From an uncultured Phocaeicola sp. (lineage in GTDB: Bacteria; Bacteroidota; Bacteroidia; Bacteroidales; Bacteroidaceae): a stretch of DNA of 37,668 bases. The position numbers and the translations under genes were made by a program. Shown piece after piece: positions 13,877 to 22,060 of the stretch. The stretch covers positions 1-37,668 of the forward strand of contig CANQSM010000025.1 in assembly GCA_947626525.1 (NCBI GenBank), written 5' to 3'. A model generated the notes under the pieces. That model made no database searches and was not told the DNA's origin. It worked only from the letters and a program-made list of their open reading frames with translations. Numbering within the stretch: position 1 is the first letter of the stretch; every line of letters starts with the position of its first letter.

Positions 13877-14833
13877 ATGAAAGGAAAATTAGGAGCAATT
13901 ATTTTTGGAGTTTTGATTTTTGGTGCGATAGTATTTAGCCTTATGTGTTTGGAGCGAGTACCAGCAGGGTATGTTGGGGTTGTTTACAACTTTTCGACAG
14001 GCGTATCGGGTGATGTTTTAACACAGGGCTGGCACTTTGTATCACCAACAAAGAAAGTCACTACATATTCAATCGGCATTGAGCAGTCTTACTTGACTTC
14101 CGAGGATAAAGGGGACTCAAAGAAAGATGAGAGTTTCAACATTCCTACATCTGACGGAAAGACAGTAAAAGTAAACCTTGAATTTTCATACCGATTTGAC
14201 ACAGAGAAAGTTGCAGACACATTTGTACAGTTCAAAGGGCGTTCGGGTGAAGAAGTCAAGAATACCTTTATCAAACCCAAAGTAATAGCTTGGACACAGG
14301 AAGTTTCCGCAAAATACCCAGTTACGGACATTTTCGGTGATAAGCGTACAGAGATTAATTCAGAGCTTGACACATACCTTAAAGAGAAGTTTGAGCCATA
14401 CGGCATTATCATTGACACTGTTAATTTTACGGACATAAGCGTTGATGAAGAAACGGCGGCGGCTATTCAAAAGAAAGTAACGGCGCAGCAGGAATTGGAG
14501 CTTGCCAACATTGAGGCACAGACGGCAAAAATACAGGCAGAGAAAGACAAGGAAGTTGCACTTATCGCCGCAGAGCAGGAAAAAGAGGTTGCCCTGATTG
14601 CCGCCGAACAAGAAAAGGAAAAGGCGGCTATTGAGGCAGAAAGAAAGCAGATTGCCGCAGAGGGTGAGGCAGAGGCTTTAAGGATTAAATCAGAGGCAGA
14701 GGCACAGGCTAATCAACGAATATCGGAAACGCTTACGCCACAGCTTATAGAAAAGCAGAAAATTGAAAAGTGGAATGGTGGTGTGCCACAAGTACAGGGC
14801 AATGCTACGCCGATTATTGATATGACGGAATAA
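13877..14833 (+). CDS. SPFH/prohibitin-family membrane protein
   Basis: The 318-residue protein has an N-terminal membrane anchor (about 4-24), then a band-7/SPFH domain (RVPAGYVGVVYNFSTGV, GWHFVSPTKKVTTYSIGIEQ, LEFSYRF, DIFGDKRTEINSELDTYLKE, YGIIIDTVNFTDI). It ends in a long Ala/Glu/Lys coiled coil with the near-repeat KEVALIAAEQE twice. SPFH proteins form large membrane-bound ring or cage assemblies. Homologues recur in phage early regions; proposed roles include membrane organisation and superinfection or protease control, none proven here. AAGGAGG precedes ATG 13877; a stem-loop follows the gene. Confidence 0.88.
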   Translation: MKGKLGAIIFGVLIFGAIVFSLMCLERVPAGYVGVVYNFSTGVSGDVLTQGWHFVSPTKKVTTYSIGIEQSYLTSEDKGDSKKDESFNIPTSDGKTVKVNLEFSYRFDTEKVADTFVQFKGRSGEEVKNTFIKPKVIAWTQEVSAKYPVTDIFGDKRTEINSELDTYLKEKFEPYGIIIDTVNFTDISVDEETAAAIQKKVTAQQELELANIEAQTAKIQAEKDKEVALIAAEQEKEVALIAAEQEKEKAAIEAERKQIAAEGEAEALRIKSEAEAQANQRISETLTPQLIEKQKIEKWNGGVPQVQGNATPIIDMTE

Positions 14834-14839
14834 AAATAT

Positions 14840-14862
14840 GCGGAGAGGTAGTTCCTCTCCGC
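14840..14862 (+). terminator. Strong stem-loop after the SPFH gene
   Basis: GCGGAGAGG and CCTCTCCGC form a perfect 9-bp stem with loop TAGTT; TAAAAGGAG follows, without a T-tract. It may be a partial terminator or an mRNA 3' stabiliser within the operon. Confidence 0.6.
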
Positions 14863-14879
14863 TAAAAGGAGATTGAAAA

Positions 14880-15128
14880 ATGGGTTGCGTAAACAACATA
14901 GCTTATGACAAGTTTCCAAAACAGAAAGATAAAGATTATAAGTACCCCGAATATGCAGTAGGTGCAAGGGTGCAAGTCTGTTTCCATTATGATACATCTA
15001 AATATTGTATGGGAACGGTTGTCCGAGATGACATAGAAGAACCTTATGTGATGATTATAAGGCTTGATGACGGCAGGCATATTCTTAGTACAGAGTGCCA
15101 ATTTAGATATGTCTGCGATAATGATTAA
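14880..15128 (+). CDS. Phage protein of unknown function (82 aa)
   Basis: This beta-rich small protein contains PEYAVGARVQVCFHYDTSKY, then CMGTVVRDDIEEPYVMIIRL. It looks like an SH3-like or KOW-like beta barrel, the sort found in many small phage proteins. AAAAGGAG precedes ATG 14880. No known function. Confidence 0.6.
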   Translation: MGCVNNIAYDKFPKQKDKDYKYPEYAVGARVQVCFHYDTSKYCMGTVVRDDIEEPYVMIIRLDDGRHILSTECQFRYVCDND

Positions 15129-15140
15129 CAGGAGGGCGAA

Positions 15141-15890
15141 ATGAGAAAATATCCGACAGATGAATACGAAAAGGAAGAATTAGACGCATTGAAAGCTGAA
15201 CCTTGGATGATTAAAGCCTTGAAGTGCAATCCCGATTATCCGTATTGGGGAAATTACGAAGATTATATGATTGGCGGTAAAGGTTGGGCAGAACGAGCGG
15301 AAATTGAAAGCGCATCTGATTTGTGGGAGTTAAATGATTTGAATGAAGTCGTCAATTTCTATTTTGAGATTTGCAGAAAACATCACGAATGTGAATATTG
15401 TGACGGAAGCGGATTAAATGCAGGAACAAAACAAATTTCTGATGATTGGTATGATTTTGAAAATACTGGCAGACAATGGTACGACAATATTACGCAAGAT
15501 GAAGTTGACGCTTTATGGGAAAATAAAAGATTGCGTTCAGATTTTAAAGAAAAGCCGACAGCAGAACAAGTAAACGCATTGGAAAAAAGTAAATTTGTTC
15601 ACGACGCTATAAATCGCACGATATGCGTTGAAACAAGGGCAAAACGGCTTGGCGTGTATGGATATTGTGAAAAATGCGAAGGACTTGGATATATTTTCGA
15701 CGAGGAAAAAGCTCATATGGAATTGCAACTATGGGTATTGCACCCAAGAAAAGGCTGTAGTCGCGGATTAAGGGTTAAAAATGTTTTACAGTCCGATATG
15801 CCGAAAGTTATTAACTATTTGCAAGAGGCAAGAAAGAGAAATGATGATAGGTTTTCCAAGATAGAAGGTTTTTTAAATGATAGGAGATGA
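15141..15890 (+). CDS. Phage protein with two DnaJ-type CxxCxGxG motifs
   Basis: The 249-residue protein has two CxxCxGxG elements: CEYCDGSGLN (near residue 90) and CEKCEGLGYI (near residue 177). Together they could form a DnaJ-like zinc finger. The intervening 75 residues contain a helical insert. The N-terminus is acidic and aromatic (PYWGNYEDYMIGG). Phage homologues of this kind are usually annotated as hypothetical. It has no J domain, so a chaperone role is not implied. CAGGAGG precedes ATG 15141; it overlaps no neighbour. Confidence 0.65.
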   Translation: MRKYPTDEYEKEELDALKAEPWMIKALKCNPDYPYWGNYEDYMIGGKGWAERAEIESASDLWELNDLNEVVNFYFEICRKHHECEYCDGSGLNAGTKQISDDWYDFENTGRQWYDNITQDEVDALWENKRLRSDFKEKPTAEQVNALEKSKFVHDAINRTICVETRAKRLGVYGYCEKCEGLGYIFDEEKAHMELQLWVLHPRKGCSRGLRVKNVLQSDMPKVINYLQEARKRNDDRFSKIEGFLNDRR

Positions 15891-15894
15891 TGAG

Positions 15895-16227
15895 ATGAGA
15901 GTTATTTCACAAGACGGAAAATTTGATTGCTCATATGAACATATAGCATTAGGGATAATATCAGAAAATTTAAAAGTATCAAATACGGCAAGTAAGATTA
16001 TAGCTTATCCAATTCCTCAAACACAAGATGATGATTATTACTATATGGCAAAGTATTCCACTGAGGAAAAAGCGAAACGAGTATTGGAAAAGTTACACGA
16101 TAAGTATTTATCTCGAATGGAGTTGGACGGAGGATTTGACACAGTAAATAATTGCTATGTACAGCCTAATTTTTGTGTTCTTCCAAGGATTTTTCAATTC
16201 CCCAGTGATGAAGATGTGGAGGCGTAA
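15895..16227 (+). CDS. Phage protein of unknown function (110 aa)
   Basis: The protein begins MRVISQDGKFDCSYEHIALG and has a central AKYSTEEKAKRVLEKLHDKY helix. The form 'strand - strand - AkYsteekA' resembles small proteins that are widespread in Firmicute phages and plasmids. ATG 15895 is chosen because AGGAGATGATG lies directly upstream. No function is known. Confidence 0.6.
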   Translation: MRVISQDGKFDCSYEHIALGIISENLKVSNTASKIIAYPIPQTQDDDYYYMAKYSTEEKAKRVLEKLHDKYLSRMELDGGFDTVNNCYVQPNFCVLPRIFQFPSDEDVEA

Positions 16228-16229
16228 GA

Positions 16230-16421
16230 ATGGTAAAAGAGTATACTCACAAAGGCTATACCTTGACACAAGCAACTTACAATTACCATTATATGATTTT
16301 TGACAAAAGCGGTCATATGGTAATGCACTGTCCTTATAGCAAGCCGATTACGGAAGATAAAGCAAAAAAGTTTATTGAGCATTATATAAGGCTTACTGAT
16401 ATTTTCAGAAAATGTAATTGA
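16230..16421 (+). CDS. Small phage protein (63 aa), unknown
   Basis: It contains EYTHKGYTLTQATYNYHYMI, then MHCPYSKPITEDKAKKFIEH. It is a short beta-beta-alpha protein starting 2 bases after the preceding stop, so probably coupled. Function unknown. Confidence 0.6.
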   Translation: MVKEYTHKGYTLTQATYNYHYMIFDKSGHMVMHCPYSKPITEDKAKKFIEHYIRLTDIFRKCN

Positions 16422-16465
16422 TTAACTGTTGGAAGATGATGAAGAAGATTTGGAGGTGTAAAAAA

Positions 16466-16579
16466 ATGGTTGTGATAATTCACAATAGGAAAATTGAAGA
16501 TGAAATAAGATTTGAAGTAAAAGAACTATCCGAAGATACAAGAAAAGAAATTCTTTCTGCTATCCATTTAAGAGGTTGA
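16466..16579 (+). CDS. Small phage protein (37 aa), unknown
   Basis: It begins MVVIIHNRKIEDEIRFEVKE. TGGAGGTG lies 10 bases before ATG 16466. No recognised family. Confidence 0.5.
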   Translation: MVVIIHNRKIEDEIRFEVKELSEDTRKEILSAIHLRG

Positions 16580-16613
16580 GAAGATAAGGATTGTTGGAGT
16601 GAGGTTTTATAAT

Positions 16614-17066
16614 ATGCAGACACAAATTAAACCTTGCGAACTTTACACGCTTATACCAAAAGAGAAAATAGACCAAATTTTTCTAAAATCCGAAACGGCA
16701 GGAGCGGAGCTTGACTGCACTTTTCTTGGTTTCGAGGAAGTTTACAAGGCGGTGACGCTGTTTGCCCCTAAAAACAGGGTGATAATTGATTTTGGCTGCG
16801 GATATGCGTTTCAGTCTTGGTATTTTAGGGATTATCGCAAGTACATAGGCGTGGACATCAACATAACGGAAAACGATATTTTGAGGACTGATAATGCGGA
16901 ATTTTATTTTATGAGCATACAGGATTTTATCAGGAATGAGTTTCATAAAACAGGATATTCATTTGATGAAGTGTTTGCAATCTGCTCCTATGTGCCAGAC
17001 ACAGACGCTCAAAGGCTTGCGAGGGAAACATTCCCACATTGCCTTGTGTATTATCCACATAGATGA
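16614..17066 (+). CDS. Small SAM-dependent methyltransferase-like protein
   Basis: The 150-residue protein has a Rossmann-type motif I (NRVIIDFGCGYAFQSWYF) and an acidic motif II (KYIGVDINIT), the SAM-binding signature of class I methyltransferases. It lacks a clear catalytic motif IV such as (D/N)PP(Y/F), so the substrate is unknown. ATG 16614 gives the core; the longer GTG 16599 start is possible but its leader is not conserved-looking. It lies 12 bases before the PAPS-reductase-like gene, a pairing I have seen as a recurrent phage gene order. Confidence 0.65.
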   Translation: MQTQIKPCELYTLIPKEKIDQIFLKSETAGAELDCTFLGFEEVYKAVTLFAPKNRVIIDFGCGYAFQSWYFRDYRKYIGVDINITENDILRTDNAEFYFMSIQDFIRNEFHKTGYSFDEVFAICSYVPDTDAQRLARETFPHCLVYYPHR

Positions 17067-17078
17067 GGTGATTTTGAT

Positions 17079-18170
17079 ATGACAGAAAACAAACATACAG
17101 CAAACGACTTGAAAATGTTGCAGGCACTTCCCCTTGATGTAAAAATCCAGAAAACCCGCCTTAGAATTAAGGAATGGGTTGATGCTTTCGGCGAGGACGG
17201 AGTATATGTATCGTTTTCAGGCGGTAAGGACAGCACAGTATTGCTTGATATAGTCCGCAAGGACTACCCCAATGTTGAGGCTGTATTTGTCAACACTGGG
17301 CTTGAATTTCCGTCGGTCAGGAAGTTTGCTTTGTCAAAGGAGAATGTGACAGAGTTAAGACCGAAAATGAATTTTCGGGAAGTGCTGTGCAAATATGGTT
17401 ATCCGATTATTGGCAAGGAAATATCACTTAAGGTAAAAGAAGTTCGTAAAAATCCTAATGGATATGCCTTGAAATCGTTTAATGGAGATAGAGCAGATAC
17501 GCCATATGACTATTCGGGATATTATTTCCTTATATCTGCACCGTTTGAAATTAGTGATGTGTGTTGCAATGTTATGAAAAAATCTCCGTCAAAATATTTT
17601 GAGAAAAAGCATAAAAAAACAGCAATAACGGCACAAATGGCAGAAGAAAGCCACGCCAGACAAACCGAATGGATTGAAAATGGGTGTAACGCATTTTTGA
17701 AGAAAAGACCAATAAGCAATCCTATGTCGTTTTGGACTGAAAAAGATGTCCTAACATACATACATAATAATCATTTGAATATTGCAGACGCTTACGGTCA
17801 AGTAGTTGTAAAAGGCACAGAGGAAGGACAGATATGTGTAAATGATATATTGGGCGATTATCGAGGTTGTGAATTTACGACAACAGGTTGCAATAGAACG
17901 GGCTGTATATTTTGCGGATTTGGCATTACACAAGACAAAAGCAGATTTATTAGGCTGGCAAAGCAAGAGCCAAAACTTTGCGACTACGTAATGCGTGGCG
18001 GTGGATTTGATGAATGTGGGATGTGGAAACCGACAAATGACGGCTTGGGCTACTGGTTTGTTCTCGAATGGCTGAATGTTTGGGGCAAACTTGGGATTGG
18101 AATACCAAACAGAGAGCATTATTTGAAAGAGTATGGAAACGAGCGGACAAGAAAATATCTGGAGGTGTGA
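17079..18170 (+). CDS. Phosphoadenosine phosphosulfate reductase-family (PP-loop ATPase) protein
   Basis: The 363-residue protein has the PP-loop SGGKDST at residues 47-53, then VFVNTGLEFP. Cys residues are arranged like the iron-sulfur-type members: ISDVCCNVMKK and CEFTTTGCNRTGCIFCGFGI. PP-loop enzymes adenylate their substrates. True PAPS reductase activity is unlikely in a phage; related proteins include DndC-type phosphorothioation enzymes and many uncharacterised phage proteins that may modify DNA or tRNA. No dndB/D/E neighbours are present. AGGTG precedes ATG 17079. Confidence 0.82.
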   Translation: MTENKHTANDLKMLQALPLDVKIQKTRLRIKEWVDAFGEDGVYVSFSGGKDSTVLLDIVRKDYPNVEAVFVNTGLEFPSVRKFALSKENVTELRPKMNFREVLCKYGYPIIGKEISLKVKEVRKNPNGYALKSFNGDRADTPYDYSGYYFLISAPFEISDVCCNVMKKSPSKYFEKKHKKTAITAQMAEESHARQTEWIENGCNAFLKKRPISNPMSFWTEKDVLTYIHNNHLNIADAYGQVVVKGTEEGQICVNDILGDYRGCEFTTTGCNRTGCIFCGFGITQDKSRFIRLAKQEPKLCDYVMRGGGFDECGMWKPTNDGLGYWFVLEWLNVWGKLGIGIPNREHYLKEYGNERTRKYLEV

Positions 18171-18171
18171 T

Positions 18172-18564
18172 ATGAAATACATTTTAGTTTTATTATCAAT
18201 GGTATTTTGCCATATAGTAGATGATTATTATTTGCAAGGCTGGCTTGCGTCGGCAAAACAAAGGGAGTGGTGGGAGAAAAACGCTCCGCAGAAACTTTAC
18301 AGGAATGATTACATAATGGCGTTGCTTATGCACTCTTTCAGTTGGAGCTTTATGACAATGTTGCCGATTATGGGGTTTGCGGTTTTGAGCGGTGGCGGTT
18401 TGAGTGTTGCCTGTGCAATTCCTTATTTTGTGAATATGGCTATACACGCCGTAGTTGACGATTTAAAAGCAAACAAGAAAAAGATAAACCTTATTCAAGA
18501 CCAGTGCGTACATTTATTGCAGATTTTGATTACTTGGGGCGTATGGCTGATATGTGTTTTGTAG
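18172..18564 (+). CDS. DUF3307-like membrane protein
   Basis: The 130-residue protein has about four hydrophobic segments and the signature FCHIVDDYYLQGWLASAKQR near the N-terminus, which resembles the DUF3307 motif (H-x-x-x-D-x-x-L-Q-x-x-W-L-A). A second conserved region is NMAIHAVVDDLKANK. DUF3307 proteins occur in phages and plasmids with unknown function. GGAGGTGTG precedes ATG 18172, directly after the preceding gene. Confidence 0.75.
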   Translation: MKYILVLLSMVFCHIVDDYYLQGWLASAKQREWWEKNAPQKLYRNDYIMALLMHSFSWSFMTMLPIMGFAVLSGGGLSVACAIPYFVNMAIHAVVDDLKANKKKINLIQDQCVHLLQILITWGVWLICVL

Positions 18565-18574
18565 GAGGCGCGGT

Positions 18575-18952
18575 ATGGATTGCGAATTAATAACAAAACT
18601 GATTAACAGTTTTCCAAACAGTTTTATCAACAATGAGGGAGAGTTTATTGCTGAAAAGAAGTCCAACACATATTTCAATCTGAAAAATTGTAAAAACGAG
18701 TTGGAGGTCAAATGTAAGCTGTTGGAATGGTTTTCAAGGTCAGCGTACAAAGGACAGCCCTATGCGACCGAAAAGAAAAACAAGGAATTTAGGAAATTTA
18801 TGCTGAAGGGGATAAACCAGTTCCTAAATACTGAATTTTCACAAGATGATATGGAGCAGATATATACATATCTTGGAAATGCGGTAAACCACGAAAAAAC
18901 GGTTGCATTTGTGATGAGCGGTTATGATATGAGATGTTTGCAGGAGGAATGA
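18575..18952 (+). CDS. Phage protein of unknown function (125 aa)
   Basis: A charged helical protein begins MDCELITKLINSFPNSFINN and has NLKNCKNELEVKCKLLEWFS in the middle. TAGGAGG lies 6 bases before ATG 18575. Homologues with this E-V-K-C-K-L-L-E-W-F-S-R block are widespread in clostridial phages and remain uncharacterised. Confidence 0.65.
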   Translation: MDCELITKLINSFPNSFINNEGEFIAEKKSNTYFNLKNCKNELEVKCKLLEWFSRSAYKGQPYATEKKNKEFRKFMLKGINQFLNTEFSQDDMEQIYTYLGNAVNHEKTVAFVMSGYDMRCLQEE

Positions 18953-18953
18953 T

Positions 18954-19388
18954 ATGAGCCAGTTACTATTTTATAACGACAAAGACGATGAAATGCGTGT
19001 GTATAACTGTTATGTTTCCAAAGTGATACACCACCCTAACATACCCGTTGATTGTTCAATGCTTGAAGATATGACACGAAAAACATTTTATATTCCTAAT
19101 GATGAAGCGACGGCGGTTTTCACAATAAAAGAAGCTGTTGCAGAGTTAGACCCCACGACAATGAAACGAATTGCAAAGTACAACAAGGATAAGAAACTGG
19201 AAGAACTGAATTATAAGATACAGTCGGCAGAGGACAGGCTAAAAGTTCTTAATGACGAAATGAACGAGAAAGAAAAGAAACTTGACTTGATACAAAATTT
19301 AGGACAGCAGATTTGGGAAGATGATTGTTTTAATGAGGACAAATATCTGCATAGTGTAGATGATGATTATGATGATTGGGAGGATTGA
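18954..19388 (+). CDS. Phage protein with C-terminal coiled coil (144 aa)
   Basis: The N-terminal 60 or so residues form an unidentified fold (VYNCYVSKVIHHPNIPVDCS); a coiled coil follows (LEELNYKIQSAEDRLKVLND, about 78-115). The end is very acidic (DDDYDDWED). CAGGAGG precedes ATG 18954, one base after the prior stop. Function unknown. Confidence 0.6.
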   Translation: MSQLLFYNDKDDEMRVYNCYVSKVIHHPNIPVDCSMLEDMTRKTFYIPNDEATAVFTIKEAVAELDPTTMKRIAKYNKDKKLEELNYKIQSAEDRLKVLNDEMNEKEKKLDLIQNLGQQIWEDDCFNEDKYLHSVDDDYDDWED

Positions 19389-19390
19389 CT

Positions 19391-19957
19391 ATGGAACACA
19401 TAGTAGAGCGAGAATTTGAACACGCAGGATATAAATGCGTTGTGGTTTTTACAATTATGGGACACAGGTGCGGATATGTCGGAGTGCCGAAAGAAAGTAA
19501 GTTGTATGGAAAAAACTATACAGACAAGCTGAATGTAAAAATGGAAGAAATGTACGGTAAAACGCTTGGAAAGAGAGGTATTATTCCTTGGTTTTGTGCT
19601 TGTTTTGACGACAAAGAAGAAAGAGTTGGTCTTGACTTGTACTTTGATGTCCATGGTGGTTTGACATATTCGGGCGGCGGTAAAAACTCAAAATACCCGA
19701 TTGAAAGTGATTTATGGTGGTTCGGATTTGACTGTATTCACGCAGGAGATAGAAAAGATTATGAGTACACTATGAAATTGTTTCCACAGGAAGAAAAGAG
19801 ATGTAAAGACCTTATGCGAATTGAAAGAGAAATTTACGGAAAAGACGGAAACACAGATGAAGTTATCCGCTCCGAGGAATATGTCGCAGAGGAATGTAAG
19901 AGATTGGCAGAACAAATAAAGGAGTATGAGGAAAGACATATATGTATCAACAGTTAG
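19391..19957 (+). CDS. Phage protein of unknown function (188 aa)
   Basis: It contains GYKCVVVFTIMGHRCGYVGV, then LDLYFDVHGGLTYSGGG and DLWWFGFDCIHAGD. This pattern (HRCGYVxV, DVHGGxTY, WWxGFDCxHxGD) is a common uncharacterised phage protein type with conserved His, Cys and Asp that could bind metal. GGGAGG precedes ATG 19391. Its end overlaps the methyltransferase start by 16 bases. Confidence 0.65.
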   Translation: MEHIVEREFEHAGYKCVVVFTIMGHRCGYVGVPKESKLYGKNYTDKLNVKMEEMYGKTLGKRGIIPWFCACFDDKEERVGLDLYFDVHGGLTYSGGGKNSKYPIESDLWWFGFDCIHAGDRKDYEYTMKLFPQEEKRCKDLMRIEREIYGKDGNTDEVIRSEEYVAEECKRLAEQIKEYEERHICINS

Positions 19958-20835
19958 ATATATTTGACTTGACAATGCCAAAATTTCAAATAGACAAGCC
20001 CATACGGCTGATAGAGTTATTTGCGGGCGTAGGGTCACAGGCTATGGCGTTGAGGGATTTAGACGCAGATTTTGAGCATTACAGGGTGGTTGAGTTTGAC
20101 GGTTTTGCGATTAAGAGTTACAACGCCATTCACGGCACGAATTTTAAAACAACGGACATACGGAACATAAACGGCAATGACTTAGGCATAACCAACACGG
20201 ACAAATATTGCTACATAATGACATATTCTTTTCCTTGCCAAGATTTATCCGTTGCGGGAAAGCGAAAAGGTATGAAAAAACACAGCGGTACGCGGTCAGG
20301 CTTACTATGGGAAGTAGAAAGACTGTTGAACGAAGTTGAACATCTTCCGCAAGTCTTGCTTATGGAAAATGTTCCTGCGGTTCATTCACAAGCTAATATG
20401 CCAGATTTTCAAAACTGGATAGACTTTTTAGAGAGTAAAGGATATTCCAATTATTGGCAGGACTTGAACGCAAAAGATTATGGCGTGGCACAAAACAGGG
20501 AACGGTGCTTTATGGTTAGTCTGCTTGGCGAATGGAATTATAAGTTTCCACAACCGATACTGCTAAAAAAGACTATGAAGGACTACTTGGAAGATGAAGT
20601 TGATGAGAAGTATTGCATCAACACGGAAAAGGCACAGAAATTGATTGACAAGCTGATAGAGAATGGCACAATCCCTAAGAGCAGAGCAGAGCGATACTGC
20701 GTTGATTTTTCACTCAAAAAGCCAAGAGAGAACAAAGTCGCAAACTGTATTATTGCAAGATACGACAGCGGAATTGGAAACAGAAAAGCAGACGGCTCCT
20801 GCGTTGTTGAAAGAAACGGTGGAGTTGAACAATAA
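19942..20835 (+). CDS. C5-cytosine DNA methyltransferase, N-terminal catalytic part (split/frameshifted)
   Basis: The 297-residue part carries the cytosine-5 methyltransferase catalytic motifs: motif I LIELFAGVGSQAMAL, motif IV YSFPCQDLSVAGKR with the nucleophilic Cys, motif VI LMENVPAV and motif VIII AQNRERCFMVSL. The reading frame stops at 20833 before the target-recognition and C-terminal motifs, which are found in the gene at 20929. Between them, the frame +1 to this one reads KTVGEKIDIAHTLLARNYKG and NQQYGNGVIEW, which looks like the missing linker. Two single-base shifts would restore one protein of about 600 residues. It is either a natural two-chain enzyme or a damaged gene. Confidence 0.82.
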   Translation: MYQQLDIFDLTMPKFQIDKPIRLIELFAGVGSQAMALRDLDADFEHYRVVEFDGFAIKSYNAIHGTNFKTTDIRNINGNDLGITNTDKYCYIMTYSFPCQDLSVAGKRKGMKKHSGTRSGLLWEVERLLNEVEHLPQVLLMENVPAVHSQANMPDFQNWIDFLESKGYSNYWQDLNAKDYGVAQNRERCFMVSLLGEWNYKFPQPILLKKTMKDYLEDEVDEKYCINTEKAQKLIDKLIENGTIPKSRAERYCVDFSLKKPRENKVANCIIARYDSGIGNRKADGSCVVERNGGVEQ

Positions 20836-20928
20836 GACCGTCGGAGAAAAAATTGATATAGCACATACGCTTTTAGCAAGAAATTATAAAGGTTTTGCAA
20901 ATCAGCAGTACGGAAACGGAGTGATTGA

Positions 20929-21738
20929 ATGGAAAAAGAAATCTTAGGAACTATTTACACAGGTATGACGGACGATTTTCAGAGAGGTTTATATCCGATT
21001 GCGAGGACAATAAAGGCAGATCAACACGATTTAGCTGTTGTTGTTAAAGAGAGTAGGGGGGGGGCGAGTGATATGGAAAGTGCGATATTAACGCCGAAAA
21101 GAACGGAATACGGCAAGGCGATAAGAAAGAAGTATGAAAGCGGTGCCATAAAAGAAAGCAGACATAATATGACGGAGTTGGAGCCGAGAAATGATGGAAT
21201 GTCAAACACAATAACAACGGTGCAGAAAGATAACCTTGTTTTAGAGGTAAAGCAGATAGGAAATTTGACGGATAATGCTCAAAGAGAAAATCCGCAAAGA
21301 CGCAGAGTATATGACACGGACGGTTGCTGCCCAACTATCAATACTTGTCAGGGCGGTCAAAGAGAACCCAAAATTATATGTGCTATGCGTGGCAGAAACC
21401 CTGATAATCCGTCAGACCGAACAGCAGGAAGCACAACGGAACAAAGGTTAGAGCCAAACAGTCAAGGCATTTGCAACACTCTGACAAGCGTTCAGAAAGA
21501 TAATATGGTGCTTGAAAAATGCAATCAGTACCGCATACGCAAGCTTACACCGCTTGAGTGTTGGCGTTTAATGGATTTTTCGGACGAGGATTTTCACAAG
21601 GCAGAAAGCGTCAATTCAAACAGCCAACTATACAAACAGGCAGGAAACAGCATTGTAAGAAATGTGCTTGTAGCAATTTTCGGGCAGTTATTTCAAGGTA
21701 AAGAAAATTTATATATGAAAAAGGGGACTAGGCAATGA
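20929..21738 (+). CDS. C5-cytosine DNA methyltransferase, C-terminal target-recognition part
   Basis: This 269-residue part contains the TRD-like region with two related units (RNDGMSNTITTVQKDNLVLE and PNSQGICNTLTSVQKDNMVL) and the closing motifs IX/X: YRIRKLTPLECWRLMDFSDE and QLYKQAGNSIVRNVLVA. It has its own start (ATG 20929 with CGGAG 8 bases upstream), so it could be a separate subunit as in known split enzymes such as M.AquI. Otherwise the missing A in the five-A run 20933-20937 would fuse it to the upstream frame. A nine-G tract (21056-21064) lies within it, in frame as written. Confidence 0.78.
   Translation: MEKEILGTIYTGMTDDFQRGLYPIARTIKADQHDLAVVVKESRGGASDMESAILTPKRTEYGKAIRKKYESGAIKESRHNMTELEPRNDGMSNTITTVQKDNLVLEVKQIGNLTDNAQRENPQRRRVYDTDGCCPTINTCQGGQREPKIICAMRGRNPDNPSDRTAGSTTEQRLEPNSQGICNTLTSVQKDNMVLEKCNQYRIRKLTPLECWRLMDFSDEDFHKAESVNSNSQLYKQAGNSIVRNVLVAIFGQLFQGKENLYMKKGTRQ
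21056..21064 (+). repeat. Poly-G tract (9 G) inside the methyltransferase gene
   Basis: Nine consecutive G in an AT-rich gene, coding for the last two G of an Arg codon and Gly-Gly followed by Ala. Slipped-strand changes of one base here would truncate the target-recognition part, so the tract is a candidate phase-variation switch. Confidence 0.7.
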
Positions 21739-22034
21739 AAGAAAGCAATATTACGAAGGAAAATTCTAAGTCTAAAAAGCCAAAAAGAAACCACAGATTT
21801 TATTTTAGGTTTATGAGCAGGAGAAGGAAACGAAAATTTGAACAATCCTATTACCAAACGGAATGTATGCAAAGAGATTGTCAAATACAAGTTCTCCAAT
21901 TTCAATTACGGAAAGCGGAAGAATTGATAAGGAATTTGATAGAATACTCGCAAATAACAGAAGAAGATGTAAAAAATATTGTTGAGAAAAACAAACATAT
22001 AGAAAAAAATAACGGATTTATTGCAAAGAAATGA
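21735..22034 (+). CDS. Basic phage protein of unknown function (99 aa)
   Basis: The N-terminal 45 residues are very Lys/Arg-rich (SKSKKPKRNHRFYFRFMSRR), followed by a coiled-coil-like helix (CQIQVLQFQLRKAEELIRNL). Possibly nucleic-acid binding. Its start overlaps the end of the methyltransferase part by 4 bases. Confidence 0.55.
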   Translation: MKESNITKENSKSKKPKRNHRFYFRFMSRRRKRKFEQSYYQTECMQRDCQIQVLQFQLRKAEELIRNLIEYSQITEEDVKNIVEKNKHIEKNNGFIAKK

Positions 22035-22060
22035 AGTTGGGGAAAGTGAGGATTAAGACT

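Noticed and set aside
14560-14640. Short repeat array in the SPFH gene
   Set aside because: Two diverged 33-bp units encode the coiled-coil heptads KEVALIAAEQE; they are coding repeats, not CRISPR or regulatory repeats.
20663-20947. Open frame of 94 codons in the gap of the methyltransferase
   Set aside because: Only its second half looks like protein, and it fits as the missing linker of the methyltransferase; the first half is out of frame with good methyltransferase sequence.
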